Shown: piece after piece, positions 9,425 through 17,850 of the stretch
Layout of the letters: every line of letters begins with the position of its first letter
How positions within the stretch are numbered: the stretch's first letter is position 1
Assembly (NCBI GenBank): GCA_021773055.1
Contig: JAJFKV010000025.1
Coordinates: 1 to 64,000, forward strand
DNA from: Woeseiaceae bacterium
Lineage (GTDB): Bacteria; Pseudomonadota; Gammaproteobacteria; Steroidobacterales; Woeseiaceae
DNA length: 64,000 nucleotides
Direction of reading: 5' to 3'
Notes under the pieces: generated by a model
Told to the model about the DNA's origin: nothing
Database searches by the model: none
What the model saw: the letters and a program-made list of their open reading frames with translations, nothing else
Made by a program: the position numbers and the translations under genes

Positions 9425-10279
9425 ATGACTATTGAAACGCTCAGTGAAACAGGCTGCTTCGGCGGCAAAATCGGCTTTTATCGACACGCGTCTGCCGTTA
9501 ACAACTGCGACATGCAGTTCTCGGTGTTCGTGCCGCCGCAAGCCGCGGCCGCTAAGGTTCCTGTTCTGACCTTTCTTTCGGGCCTTACCTGCACCGAAGA
9601 AAACTTCATGGTGAAAAGCGGTGCACAACGTGTTGCCGCCGAGCTCGGTCTTATGCTCGTATCGCCAGACACCAGCCCTCGCGGCGAAAACGTTCCTGAT
9701 GATCCTGATGACGATTACGATTTCGGCCTCGGGGCTGGCTTTTACGTTAACTCCACCGAGGCACCCTGGTCTGAGCATTACCAGATGTATGACTATGTGA
9801 CTCAGGAACTGCAGCAGGTCATCTTTGATAATTTTCCCGGAGACGGGAGTCGCCATGGATTGACGGGACATTCGATGGGCGGTCACGGCGCGCTGACCAT
9901 CGGTCTTCGAAATCCCGACATATTCAAATCCCTATCCGCATTCGCACCGATCTGCACGACCCTGCACAGCCCCTGGGGAAAGAAAGCGTTGAGCTATTAC
10001 CTCGGCAATAACGAGTCGGCGTGGGAAACCTATGATTCCTGTGAAGTTGCTCGTAACGTGTCTGATCCCAATGCGTTTCAAAAAATTCTCGTTGATCAGG
10101 GTGCCGGCGACCCGTGGCTCAAGGAGCAGCTCAAGCCTGAGTTGCTGCAAGCAGCTTGCACGGAGAGAGGATTGCCGTTGGAGCTGCGTATTCATGAGGG
10201 CTACGATCATGGCTACTACTTCATCTCGACCTTTATCGAAGAACACTTGAGTTTTCATGCGGACCAGCTGAGTCGCTGA
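9425..10279 (+). CDS. fghA: S-formylglutathione hydrolase
   Basis: Esterase-D family serine hydrolase that splits S-formylglutathione to formate and glutathione, the second step of glutathione-dependent formaldehyde detoxification. At 284 residues it has the normal length. Catalytic residues are visible: Ser150 in GHSMGGH, Asp229 in QGAGDPWL and His262 in YDHGYYF. The family segment LSGLTCTEENF near residue 51 is conserved. The usual partner, glutathione-dependent alcohol dehydrogenase adhC, is not adjacent. A permease gene follows after 14 bases. Confidence 0.93.
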   Translation: MTIETLSETGCFGGKIGFYRHASAVNNCDMQFSVFVPPQAAAAKVPVLTFLSGLTCTEENFMVKSGAQRVAAELGLMLVSPDTSPRGENVPDDPDDDYDFGLGAGFYVNSTEAPWSEHYQMYDYVTQELQQVIFDNFPGDGSRHGLTGHSMGGHGALTIGLRNPDIFKSLSAFAPICTTLHSPWGKKALSYYLGNNESAWETYDSCEVARNVSDPNAFQKILVDQGAGDPWLKEQLKPELLQAACTERGLPLELRIHEGYDHGYYFISTFIEEHLSFHADQLSR

Positions 10280-10293
10280 AGCCGTCTGTAACG

Positions 10294-11106
10294 ATGGAGA
10301 ACTTCCTCATACTCGCTATTGCCATGCTGGCAACAGGCTGCGTCGCTGGCGTAATGGCCGGGCTATTCGGTATCGGCGGCGGCATCGTTATCGTCCCGGT
10401 ACTCGAATTTACGCTGGGTACTCTTGGCGTTGATCCCGCAATACGCATGCACGTAGCGGTCGCCACGTCATTGGCGACAATTATTCCAACGTCGATTTCA
10501 TCAGCGCGCGCGCATCACCAACGGCAGGCCGTTGATCTGGAGATCGTTAAACGTTGGGCGTTTTTTGTTCTGGTCGGCGCATTGGCGGGTACATGGATCG
10601 CGGCACAGGTTCACAGCCGCGTATTGGCAATGATATTCGCGACACTTGCGCTACTCATCGCGCTGAAAATGATTTTTTTGCCGCAGAGCCGCAACCTGAC
10701 CGAAGAAGTCCCTCGTGGGCCGCTCATGCCATTGATACCAACGGCAATCGGCGGCCTGTCGAGCATGATGGGCATTGGTGGCGGTACGTTTTCCGTGATG
10801 ACGCTGACCTTATTCAATCAACCCATACATCGTGCGGTGGGCACAGCGGCGCTATTGGGATTGGTGATCAGCCTGCCAGGTACGATTGGTTTTATTCTCG
10901 CGGGCTGGAGCGATGCACGCCTCCCACCCGGAAGTTTCGGTTACGTGAGCCTGATCGGTTTCGCGTTGATCGCTCCTACAACGGTGCTGGCGGCACCGAT
11001 CGGTGCGAAGATCGCGCATTCGTTTTCTGAAAAAAGACTTAGTATGTTTTTTGGTGCATTTCTCGTGCTTGCTGCCGCACGTTTGTTCTACAGGGCTTTT
11101 GTATGA
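10294..11106 (+). CDS. TauE/SafE (DUF81) family membrane permease
   Basis: Polytopic inner-membrane protein of 270 residues with the two family half-repeats: an N-terminal AGLFGIGGGIVIVPVL motif and a second copy SSMMGIGGGTFSVMTL in the middle. The family exports sulfite, sulfoacetate or other organic anions; the substrate here cannot be read from sequence. It starts 15 bases after the S-formylglutathione hydrolase and its stop overlaps the start of the metallo-beta-lactamase gene (ATGA), so the three may be one transcript. Confidence 0.85.
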   Translation: MENFLILAIAMLATGCVAGVMAGLFGIGGGIVIVPVLEFTLGTLGVDPAIRMHVAVATSLATIIPTSISSARAHHQRQAVDLEIVKRWAFFVLVGALAGTWIAAQVHSRVLAMIFATLALLIALKMIFLPQSRNLTEEVPRGPLMPLIPTAIGGLSSMMGIGGGTFSVMTLTLFNQPIHRAVGTAALLGLVISLPGTIGFILAGWSDARLPPGSFGYVSLIGFALIAPTTVLAAPIGAKIAHSFSEKRLSMFFGAFLVLAAARLFYRAFV

Positions 11107-11978
11107 ATCGATCCAGTCTCATATTTCTTACTGCTTTTCTGATGGCTGCCTGCGGCCCGAAACAGCTTGAGCCCGATGCGACATTTCGGTGCTCAAACTG
11201 TGAGCGCTGGAATTTGCCGCAGGAGCCGTTCCGTATTTACGGCAATACCTGGTATGTCGGTACTGCTGGTCTCGCGTCGATCCTTATCGAAACCGGGAGT
11301 GGCCTGATTCTTGTTGATGGCGCATTGCCGCAGTCTGCGGCGCTCATTGAAACCAACATTCGAAGCGCGGGTTTCGACCCACTGCAGATAACAGCGATTT
11401 TCGTGTCGCATCCACACTACGATCATGCTGGTGGCGTTGCCGCGCTGCAGCGGTTTACTGGTGCGACTGTTTATACGAGCGCCGAGGGCGCAAAAGCGCT
11501 GCGAAGCGGAAAATTGCAGAGCGACGACCCGCAATATGGCTACGGGCCAGAGAACACCAGCTTCGCTGCGATCAAGAATGTTGTCGTACTCGCGGATCGC
11601 GAATCTGTGACCATAGACGGCGTCGATGTTATGGCTGTGTATACCCCCGGGCATACGCCCGGCAGCGTTAGCTGGTCTTGGGAGTCCTGTGCGCTCGGCA
11701 CCTGCTACGACGTCGTCTATGCCGATAGTCTCACTGCGGTTTCGGCGCAGGGGTATCACTTCAGTGCCGGACCGGCCGCCAATCAGATAATTGAAAGTGC
11801 CGGCGCGATTTCCGAACTCAATTGCGACATTCTATTGTCGCCGCACCCATTCTTTTTCGGCATGCAGGACAAGCTAGAGAAACGAGACGAGGGCAACCCG
11901 TTCGTAAATAATGTTGCCTGCATGATCTATGCAGAAAGCGCACTGGACTGGTTGCAGCAGCGCCTGGACTCAGAGTGA
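11103..11978 (+). CDS. Subclass B3 metallo-beta-lactamase, probable lipoprotein
   Basis: Zinc-dependent hydrolase of the metallo-beta-lactamase fold. The zinc ligands of subclass B3 are all present: His103, His105, Asp107 and His108 (HPHYDH), His184 (GHTPGSVSW) and His248 (LSPHPFF). Other B3 hallmarks are the start of the mature domain (WNLPQEPFRIYGNTWYVG) and LTAVSAQGYHFS. The N-terminus is a signal peptide ending in MAAC, so Cys17 may be lipidated; lipid-anchored B3 enzymes are less common than soluble periplasmic ones. 291 residues. The start overlaps the end of the TauE-type permease gene. Beta-lactam hydrolysis is inferred from family membership; chromosomal environmental B3 homologues vary in activity. 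Confidence 0.88.
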   Translation: MNRSSLIFLTAFLMAACGPKQLEPDATFRCSNCERWNLPQEPFRIYGNTWYVGTAGLASILIETGSGLILVDGALPQSAALIETNIRSAGFDPLQITAIFVSHPHYDHAGGVAALQRFTGATVYTSAEGAKALRSGKLQSDDPQYGYGPENTSFAAIKNVVVLADRESVTIDGVDVMAVYTPGHTPGSVSWSWESCALGTCYDVVYADSLTAVSAQGYHFSAGPAANQIIESAGAISELNCDILLSPHPFFFGMQDKLEKRDEGNPFVNNVACMIYAESALDWLQQRLDSE

Positions 11979-12091
11979 ATGGAAAGAACTCGCCGCGCCA
12001 CGGACAGCGACTGGTGGCCATGGGCCGCCAGTGACCCAAAGCGATCACCCTGGCATGCAAGAAGAACCGATCTCCACAACAGGCAGCAGAC

Positions 12092-12847
12092 ATGGAAATA
12101 GCTGAAATCTGGCGGTACCCGGTCAAATCAATGCTGGGAGAGCAGATAGATCAAGCAAATGTCAGTCCCGCCGGTATTCAGGGAGACCGGCGATGGGCGG
12201 TAGTGGACGCCGAGTCTGGCGTATCGTTGAGCGCCAAGCGATACGCCGAGCTGCTACGTTGTCGAGCCTGGACGAGCGACGGCGAGGTGATGATCGGACT
12301 CCCGAATAATTGCGAATACCCGGCTGGATCAACCGAAGTAGCCGACGGTCTCTCTGATCTCCTGGGACGACAGGTCGTTACACGATCAGCCGACACTACC
12401 GAGACGATACAACACGAGTTTCCGACGGCTGTTACAGAGGGCGAGGGAGAGCCATTCCTGTACGAGCCGGAAACTGAAGCGTTTTTTGATTGTGCGCCTT
12501 TGCAACTATTGACGTCTTCAACTCTGGTTGAGCTACAACGGCTACTGCCAGGTTCGATAGTCCACCGAGCCCGATTCCGCCCGAATTTTCTGGTCGAGAC
12601 TAATGAGCGCGGCTTCATCGAAAACAACTGGGTGAGCAAAAACGTGACCCTTGGGTCGTTAAGGTGTGAGGTGTATGACGATACACGGCGCTGCATTATG
12701 GTCGCCTTAGGTCAGGAGGACCTTCCGCGTGACACCGACGTGATTCGAATGATTCTGAAAAGCAACGACGGTAGAGCGGGGGTCGCATTGAAAACGCTGG
12801 ACTCCGGTTTGGTGCAATGTGGAGACAAAATTGAAACTCTCGCTTAG
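12092..12847 (+). CDS. MOSC domain-containing protein
   Basis: A 251-residue protein with an N-terminal MOSC_N beta-barrel (IAEIWRYPVKSMLGE, then GIQGDRRWAVVD) and a C-terminal MOSC domain. The conserved Cys of the family is in RRCIMVAL; in molybdenum cofactor sulfurases and mARC/YcbX-type proteins this position binds the cofactor or persulfide sulfur. Members of this group often act in reduction of N-hydroxylated compounds or sulfur transfer, but no ferredoxin domain is fused here as in YcbX, so the precise role is open. It stands alone between the beta-lactamase and peptidase genes. Confidence 0.82.
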   Translation: MEIAEIWRYPVKSMLGEQIDQANVSPAGIQGDRRWAVVDAESGVSLSAKRYAELLRCRAWTSDGEVMIGLPNNCEYPAGSTEVADGLSDLLGRQVVTRSADTTETIQHEFPTAVTEGEGEPFLYEPETEAFFDCAPLQLLTSSTLVELQRLLPGSIVHRARFRPNFLVETNERGFIENNWVSKNVTLGSLRCEVYDDTRRCIMVALGQEDLPRDTDVIRMILKSNDGRAGVALKTLDSGLVQCGDKIETLA

Positions 12848-12900
12848 TTGACGAAACTCCGCATACTCCTCTCTGTTTCCAATCGCTCGGGAGAACCTGT

Positions 12901-14124
12901 TTGAACTATCGTATTTTGAACTTAATCGTCATAACGATTCTGACTCTCACTACACCGCTGCTAACAGATGCTGCAGACAAGAGTCCGCGGGCTCGCGATC
13001 TCGGCATTCCGTTCGGGGGGCTACCGGGCCCGTTGAATGCGATTACGGATGTGGCAGGTGTCGAGGTCGGTCAAACCACTCTCTTCAGTGGCAACGGAGC
13101 GCTACGCGTTGGCAAGGGGCCTGTACGGACGGGAGTCACAATAATCCATCCACGAGGAAGAAACTCTACCGAAGGCGTCTTTGGCGGTTGGTTTACCTTG
13201 AACGCATCGGGAGAAATGACGGGTACGACGTGGTTGCAGGAACGAGGTCTGATCGAAGGACCGATCGGAATTACCAATACCCACAGCGTGGGCGTAGTCC
13301 GTGATGCTGCAGTATCGTGGATGGTTCAAAATCGATGGGCGGCGGACTGGCATGCCCCCGTTGTTGCAGAAACTTATGACGGAGCGTTGAACGACATCAA
13401 TGGGTTCCATGTAACCCGTGATCACGCTATTGAAGCAATGCGAAATGCGACGACCGGAGCTGTTGAGGAAGGGGCGGTCGGCGGCGGAACCGGAATGGTG
13501 TGCAATGGTTTCAAGGGCGGCATCGGGACCTCATCGCGCGAGATCAATGTTGGAGACGAATCGTATTCCGTCGGTGTACTCGTCCAGTGCAACTACAACT
13601 GGAGCGGCACAGATCTCAGGATCGGCGGCAAAACAGTCAGTCACCTTCTGCCCGTAGGCCAGCATTGTTTTGCAGACTCCGCCATCGAGCGTCACGTGGA
13701 CTGGTATCCCTACTGTGACGAATCGATTTCGAGTACGATCTCACGACGGACTCGTGATGGCTCGATAATCGTCGTGATAGCTACTGACGCACCGTTGCTT
13801 CCCCATCAACTTGCGCGAGTCGCAAAACGCCCATCCCTCGCACTAGGTCGGCTCGGAGCCATTAGTTCCGATGGCTCCGGCGATATCTTCGTTGCTTTCT
13901 CGACAGCAAACTCGGGCAGAATTGATGAGTCCAATCTGTCGGATGTCACGATCTTTCCAAACTACGAGTTGACCACGGTATTTACCGCTACCGTACAGGC
14001 CACTGAGGAAGCGATCGTCAACGCAATGGTGGGCGCCGACACAGTCGTCGGTGCATCCGGTTTCAGGGTTAAGGAACTACCGGAAGACCAGATTCGCACG
14101 CTATTTGATTCGGAACACAGGTGA
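12901..14124 (+). CDS. P1 family peptidase (DmpA/BapA type), secreted
   Basis: N-terminal nucleophile aminopeptidase of family P1/S58, related to L-aminopeptidase D-Ala-esterase DmpA and beta-aminopeptidase BapA. The precursor is expected to self-cleave between Gly287 and Ser288 (RDGSIIVVIATDAPL), exposing the catalytic Ser. Other family motifs are RDLGIPFGGLPGPLNAITDV near the N-terminus and GAVGGGTGMVCNGFKGGIGTSS at about 191-212. A hydrophobic N-terminal segment ending before AADK looks like a signal peptide, so it probably works in the periplasm on peptides with D- or beta-amino acids. The start is TTG 12901. 407 residues. Confidence 0.88.
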   Translation: MNYRILNLIVITILTLTTPLLTDAADKSPRARDLGIPFGGLPGPLNAITDVAGVEVGQTTLFSGNGALRVGKGPVRTGVTIIHPRGRNSTEGVFGGWFTLNASGEMTGTTWLQERGLIEGPIGITNTHSVGVVRDAAVSWMVQNRWAADWHAPVVAETYDGALNDINGFHVTRDHAIEAMRNATTGAVEEGAVGGGTGMVCNGFKGGIGTSSREINVGDESYSVGVLVQCNYNWSGTDLRIGGKTVSHLLPVGQHCFADSAIERHVDWYPYCDESISSTISRRTRDGSIIVVIATDAPLLPHQLARVAKRPSLALGRLGAISSDGSGDIFVAFSTANSGRIDESNLSDVTIFPNYELTTVFTATVQATEEAIVNAMVGADTVVGASGFRVKELPEDQIRTLFDSEHR

Positions 14125-14144
14125 GGGGCTAACGACTGTAACCC

Positions 14145-14468
14145 ATGGCGGCCAATGGACGATCTCAGGTACTATTCCTAAATCCTCGGCGGGATATCTG
14201 CGAGTTGAATCATAATCAGCTCGCCAAGCGTAGGACGTTGATTTTTGCCGTGTATGGGGGCTCTACAAAGACTGTATCGCTTCTGATCGCATCCGGTGCA
14301 GATGTCAATTCGAAAGACGCCGTGACCGGGAACGACGGCGGCAGGGAATACGGCGTCTTCCTCTGCCTCTGCTGTATCGTTGTTTTCCTGATTGGACCTG
14401 GAAAATACGCACTGAGCAATCTATGGACAATCGATAATAAAGCGACGGCGTCGAATGCAGGGCGGTAA
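14145..14468 (+). CDS. Ankyrin-repeat-like fragment with a membrane segment
   Basis: Short 107-residue frame. Residues about 29-63 read as one ankyrin repeat: TLIFAVYGGSTKTVSLLIASG followed by ADVNSKD, with the repeat's GADVN turn. The expected next repeat breaks off at TGNDGGRE and is replaced by a hydrophobic stretch (about 70-92, CLCCIVVFLIGPG). It begins 20 bases after the peptidase gene and no clear ribosome binding site precedes it. This looks either like a very small ankyrin-membrane protein or like the decayed end of a longer ankyrin-repeat gene. Coding status is uncertain. Confidence 0.4.
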   Translation: MAANGRSQVLFLNPRRDICELNHNQLAKRRTLIFAVYGGSTKTVSLLIASGADVNSKDAVTGNDGGREYGVFLCLCCIVVFLIGPGKYALSNLWTIDNKATASNAGR

Positions 14469-14487
14469 GTAGCAAGTTCAAGCTGTT

Positions 14488-15564
14488 TTACAATGTTGCG
14501 AGCTCTTCGGCGGAGCGGTCCGCGATGCCCAGCGATTCCGGCGTTCGCAAGGCTTCGGCCCTGTAGTCGCGTGCCATCACTATCGAGGCGACGTTGATAA
14601 CGGCATCTATGCCGGACGTCGCAACACCAATCTGCTGGCCGAGATTCGACATGAACACCAACCCATAGCCGACATCCTCGTTGAGGTAGCGATGATCGAG
14701 CTGCGGCTGGGCGCCGATACCCAGGAAGCCTGGTGCCTTGCGGTAGCCAGAGCCATAGTTGGCTTCCAGCATGTAGCCCTGACGCATACCCATCTCGGGG
14801 TCAGGCAGAACGGAAATGCCGAGCTTCTTGCCAATAGCGATACGCTCCTTGTCGAGGGCTTCAATCAGGCGGCCGACTGAATCACTCACACCATCTTCGT
14901 AGAACAGGAATTCCCCGCCCGCCAATTCAATGCGGGCGGCGTTGCTTAAAGTTACTGCCGGATGAATGATCGGGTTCGCGTTCTGCAGGCTCGTTTGCAG
15001 GACGCTCATCGCCGGCTCCATGCTCGGATAGACGTCGGCGATGAGTTCGAGAATGTCGCCTGTATGCTTGCCCGGCAGTGCCGCCAACAAGTTACCTGCC
15101 TTGAGTTTCAGGAACACGTGTACTCTGCCTGGCTCGGTGAGGCGTACGGCATAGTGCAACGTGGACGTCTCAGCGACGCGAATGGACTCATCATTCAGTG
15201 CCAGCCCGGCAGCACGCTTAAAGGCCAACGCGCCGCCACAAGAACTCGGACTGACGATTACCGTTTGTCCGGCGCCCAGTTTGCCAGCCACGGCTTCGCC
15301 AAATGGCTCGGTGCTGTAGGCCGGGCCGACAACGTAAATCAGCTCGGCATCCTGCAAGGCTTTGTCAATGTCATGGCCCGAATAGGCGATCGCTCCAAAC
15401 CCGGAGATATCGCCCTCCGCATTGATTCCGCCCTGCTCGGCGATGGTCGCAATGTTGTCGGGAAATTGCTCGAAATCGAACACGCGAACGTCGTGCCCGT
15501 GCTGCGCGCAATCGAATGCCACGGCAGTGCCGCCGGCACCTGCGCCTAGTACAGTGATCTGCAT
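14488..15564 (-). CDS. Octopine/opine dehydrogenase-family NAD(P)-dependent oxidoreductase
   Basis: A 358-residue protein with an N-terminal Rossmann fold (ITVLGAGAGGTAVAFDCAQ) and a C-terminal helical domain of the NAD/NADP octopine/nopaline dehydrogenase family. Members reductively couple an amino acid to a keto acid or act on related N-substituted amino acids; the substrate cannot be deduced. A His in NPIIHPAVTLSNAAR matches the position of the catalytic His in opine dehydrogenases. AGAGG lies six bases ahead of the ATG. It is a single gene, convergent with the ankyrin-like frame, with no biosynthetic partner (such as nicotianamine-like synthase) beside it. Confidence 0.8.
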   Translation of the reverse strand: MQITVLGAGAGGTAVAFDCAQHGHDVRVFDFEQFPDNIATIAEQGGINAEGDISGFGAIAYSGHDIDKALQDAELIYVVGPAYSTEPFGEAVAGKLGAGQTVIVSPSSCGGALAFKRAAGLALNDESIRVAETSTLHYAVRLTEPGRVHVFLKLKAGNLLAALPGKHTGDILELIADVYPSMEPAMSVLQTSLQNANPIIHPAVTLSNAARIELAGGEFLFYEDGVSDSVGRLIEALDKERIAIGKKLGISVLPDPEMGMRQGYMLEANYGSGYRKAPGFLGIGAQPQLDHRYLNEDVGYGLVFMSNLGQQIGVATSGIDAVINVASIVMARDYRAEALRTPESLGIADRSAEELATL

Positions 15565-15761
15565 GAGTGCCTCTTGATCTTTGTTTGCGATTACGCCGAG
15601 TGCATGACTCTAACGTAGATCAACGCGCCTTCGTTATCCGTACAAGGCGCATGTCGGCTATAGTCAGAAAAACATTCGTTGTTAATCAGGTGTACTCGAG
15701 CTAATACGCGCATTCTTCACATTGATCGGCGCCTGTTGCGCTTCTCGAAAAGGAGAGCACT

Positions 15762-16562
15762 GTGAATAACCCAAATCGCAATCTCGGCTTCTCTATTGCG
15801 TTCTTGTTGAGCGTTACTCTGGTCGCGGGCTGCGGTGGCACCAAAGTGTTGAAAGAAGCGCAGCCAATACAACCCATGCAGCCACTTGCGGCCATCTCTG
15901 ATCAGCGAGTCGAGGCGACACTTGACTGGGTCATCGTCCGTGACGGCCCGGGAACCTGGGCCAGGAATGCCGATTGGGATGAATACCTGCTGAGAGTTAG
16001 CAACCGCTCGGACCAGCCAATAAAAGTAACGCAGCTGACTGTCGTTGACTCACTCGATACGCGGATTGAACCACAGTCCGGGCGGAAGCAACTCGTCAAG
16101 AGCAGCAAGAAGACGGCCCGCCGTTACAAAGAATCAGGTATCAAAGTAAAGGCAGGCAGAGGTGCCGGGACAATGCTAGTTGCCGGTGCTGCCGTGACAG
16201 CGGCCGGCGTAGGGGTGGGCGTAGCGACGATGGGACCCATACTTGGTGCGGGAGCGGGAGCGGGAGCGGGCGCCGGGGCGGCGGTTGGCGGCCTGCTGCT
16301 ACTGGGCCCTGCGCTCGCCGTTGGTGGAATAGTGCGTGGAGTCAATAATAGTAAGGTGAACAACCAGATCGAGCTTCGCCAGACAAAACTGCCGCTTGAA
16401 ATTCTGGCAGGTGAGGAACTTGGCCTGACCGTCTTCTTCCCGCTTGCGCCGTCGCCGGAAGTTGTCGAAGTCATTTACGTCGATGCCACTGGCAAGCACG
16501 GTCTCATAATTGATACGAGTACGGCTCTTGATGGTCTGCACATTGAGGCGTCGCCAGAGTAG
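15762..16562 (+). CDS. Lipoprotein with glycine-rich (glycine-zipper-like) membrane segment
   Basis: A 266-residue predicted lipoprotein: signal peptide followed by the lipobox VAGC (Cys24) and a short linker. The middle of the protein (about residues 133-195) is very rich in Gly and Ala (GAGAGAGAGAGAAVGG) flanked by hydrophobic residues, consistent with a glycine-zipper type membrane or oligomerisation segment. The C-terminal third is beta-rich and ends in a soluble domain. The GTG start at 15762 is supported by AAGGAGAG just upstream. I do not recognise the family; function unknown, location probably the periplasmic face of a membrane. Confidence 0.7.
   Translation: MNNPNRNLGFSIAFLLSVTLVAGCGGTKVLKEAQPIQPMQPLAAISDQRVEATLDWVIVRDGPGTWARNADWDEYLLRVSNRSDQPIKVTQLTVVDSLDTRIEPQSGRKQLVKSSKKTARRYKESGIKVKAGRGAGTMLVAGAAVTAAGVGVGVATMGPILGAGAGAGAGAGAAVGGLLLLGPALAVGGIVRGVNNSKVNNQIELRQTKLPLEILAGEELGLTVFFPLAPSPEVVEVIYVDATGKHGLIIDTSTALDGLHIEASPE
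16248..16271 (+). repeat. Short in-frame hexanucleotide tandem repeat (GGAGCG)
   Basis: About four consecutive copies of a GGAGCG-type hexamer inside the lipoprotein gene, encoding alternating Gly-Ala. A change in copy number would alter the glycine-rich segment by two residues per unit without shifting the frame. Confidence 0.7.
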
Positions 16563-16732
16563 GTCTTTCTCTCAGATTCTTTTTTGGGCTTACGTATCCG
16601 TTTAGAATGACCGCTTGTGGCCGGAAGGTGGCTGTCACCTGGTTTAGACTAGAATGACGGCTATTGATGCAAAGTCCGCATTTCAATTTGGCGAGTTCGA
16701 CGCATGAAGAACTCCAGAAAAGGAGCAGGAAG

Positions 16733-17257
16733 ATGAAGATCAAAGCAGTCTGTGTATTAACGTCTCTTCTGCTCGTTCTGTCCATGACACTAGCCGGGAC
16801 GATGACATTCGCGGATGATAACGCTGTTCCGAAAGGACGGCTCATAAGCCAAATCGATTACCGGTTCGTGGGTCATCTCGAGCAACTGGACGACGAAGGA
16901 AGACTACTCGTCTGGGAAGGAAGCATTGAAGGAGATCTCACGGGTAAGATGAAATGGTGGTTCGTGAACCCGGCGCCCGTTTCTGGCCGCACCTATATGG
17001 GTGGCAAGGTAAACTTCTACGCGGCAAGATGGGAATTCTGGGATGGCGAAGAATTGCTCCTGGTCGGAGAAAGCGCAGGTAAGACCGTATTCCCTGACGG
17101 TGCAGATGGGATGTGGGACGGGCACGGTGTGGTCACGGAAGCCAGTGGTGAGTTCAACGCACTGGACGGTCGCAAGGTGTACGAAACCGGCCCTGTCATA
17201 GTGGGATCGGAGCCGCCCGTCTCGTTTTCCGGCACGGGCTTGTTTCTAATCTACTGA
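16733..17257 (+). CDS. Secreted hypothetical protein
   Basis: A 174-residue protein with a clear signal peptide (MKIKAVCVLTSLLLVLSMTL, cleavage probably after the TFA at about residue 27). The mature part has no Cys and is rich in aromatic and Gly residues (WEGSIEGDLTGKMKWWF, AARWEFWDG), with a pattern of short strands suggesting a small beta-barrel or lipocalin-like fold. I do not recognise a family. ATG 16733 is chosen because AAAAGGAGCAGGAAG lies immediately ahead; longer in-frame starts at 16664 lack this. It stands between two other uncharacterised envelope proteins on the same strand. Confidence 0.65.
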   Translation: MKIKAVCVLTSLLLVLSMTLAGTMTFADDNAVPKGRLISQIDYRFVGHLEQLDDEGRLLVWEGSIEGDLTGKMKWWFVNPAPVSGRTYMGGKVNFYAARWEFWDGEELLLVGESAGKTVFPDGADGMWDGHGVVTEASGEFNALDGRKVYETGPVIVGSEPPVSFSGTGLFLIY

Positions 17258-17336
17258 TCCAAAGCGGAAGTTGAGAATTGGCTGAACGAATACCTTGCGC
17301 CGGACGTTCCGAGCATTTCACCGAGAACACATAGCG

Positions 17337-17840
17337 ATGAATCAAGAGGAAAGGCAACAAAACTACGACCTGGCAGAAAAACTATTGTCGGAACAGAATT
17401 TTTCTGCGGCCGTCATCGTGGGAGCTGTTGCTACAGTTATCGCTGCTGCCATCTACGGCATCACGACTGCTATATGGGATTTTTCGTACGGATTCGCGGC
17501 GGCAGGCATCGGGATCGTAGTTGGAATATCAATGGGATACCTCGGGCGCGGTATCAAGATGAAATTCGCTGTGGCGGCTTCGGTATACACGATTGCAGGC
17601 TGCCTCCTTGGCAATGTATTCAGGGTCGTAATTCCACAGGGCCGAGGAAATGTGATCTCACTACTTGACGTTTTCCGGAGCAATGAACTTTCGGTGATCG
17701 CTGGATGGTCGGTTTCCAACGTTTCGTTCATCGATCTGGTTTTCTGGTTTCTTGCGGTTTTTGCGGCAGTATTTCTAGCAAGGAGGCCGCTGTCTCGTTC
17801 AGATAGATTAGCTATCGGTATGTTCGAAATGAAGGATTGA
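17337..17840 (+). CDS. Hypothetical membrane protein with four predicted helices
   Basis: A 167-residue protein. After a charged N-terminal stretch (MNQEERQQNYDLAEKLLSEQ) there are four hydrophobic segments at roughly residues 22-42, 48-64, 75-93 and 133-150, arranged as in small DUF-type membrane proteins. The N-terminus, with its NYDLAEKLL..QNF pattern, suggests a cytoplasmic helix before the membrane part. Start ATG 17337 is preferred to the upstream frame opening at 17295. Not recognised; convergent with the cbb3 accessory operon. Confidence 0.6.
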   Translation: MNQEERQQNYDLAEKLLSEQNFSAAVIVGAVATVIAAAIYGITTAIWDFSYGFAAAGIGIVVGISMGYLGRGIKMKFAVAASVYTIAGCLLGNVFRVVIPQGRGNVISLLDVFRSNELSVIAGWSVSNVSFIDLVFWFLAVFAAVFLARRPLSRSDRLAIGMFEMKD

Positions 17841-17850
17841 ATCCTGACGT

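Noticed and set aside
11979..12101. A 40-codon frame starting directly after the beta-lactamase stop and running into the MOSC gene
   Set aside because: No ribosome site of its own, composition rich in Trp and Arg with no resemblance to a known peptide, and its end overlaps the start of the MOSC gene.
15625..15650. Inverted repeat GCGCCTT-12-AAGGCGC upstream of the octopine-dehydrogenase-family gene
   Set aside because: Seven-base arms with a long spacer and no T-run can occur by chance; no regulator gene lies beside it.
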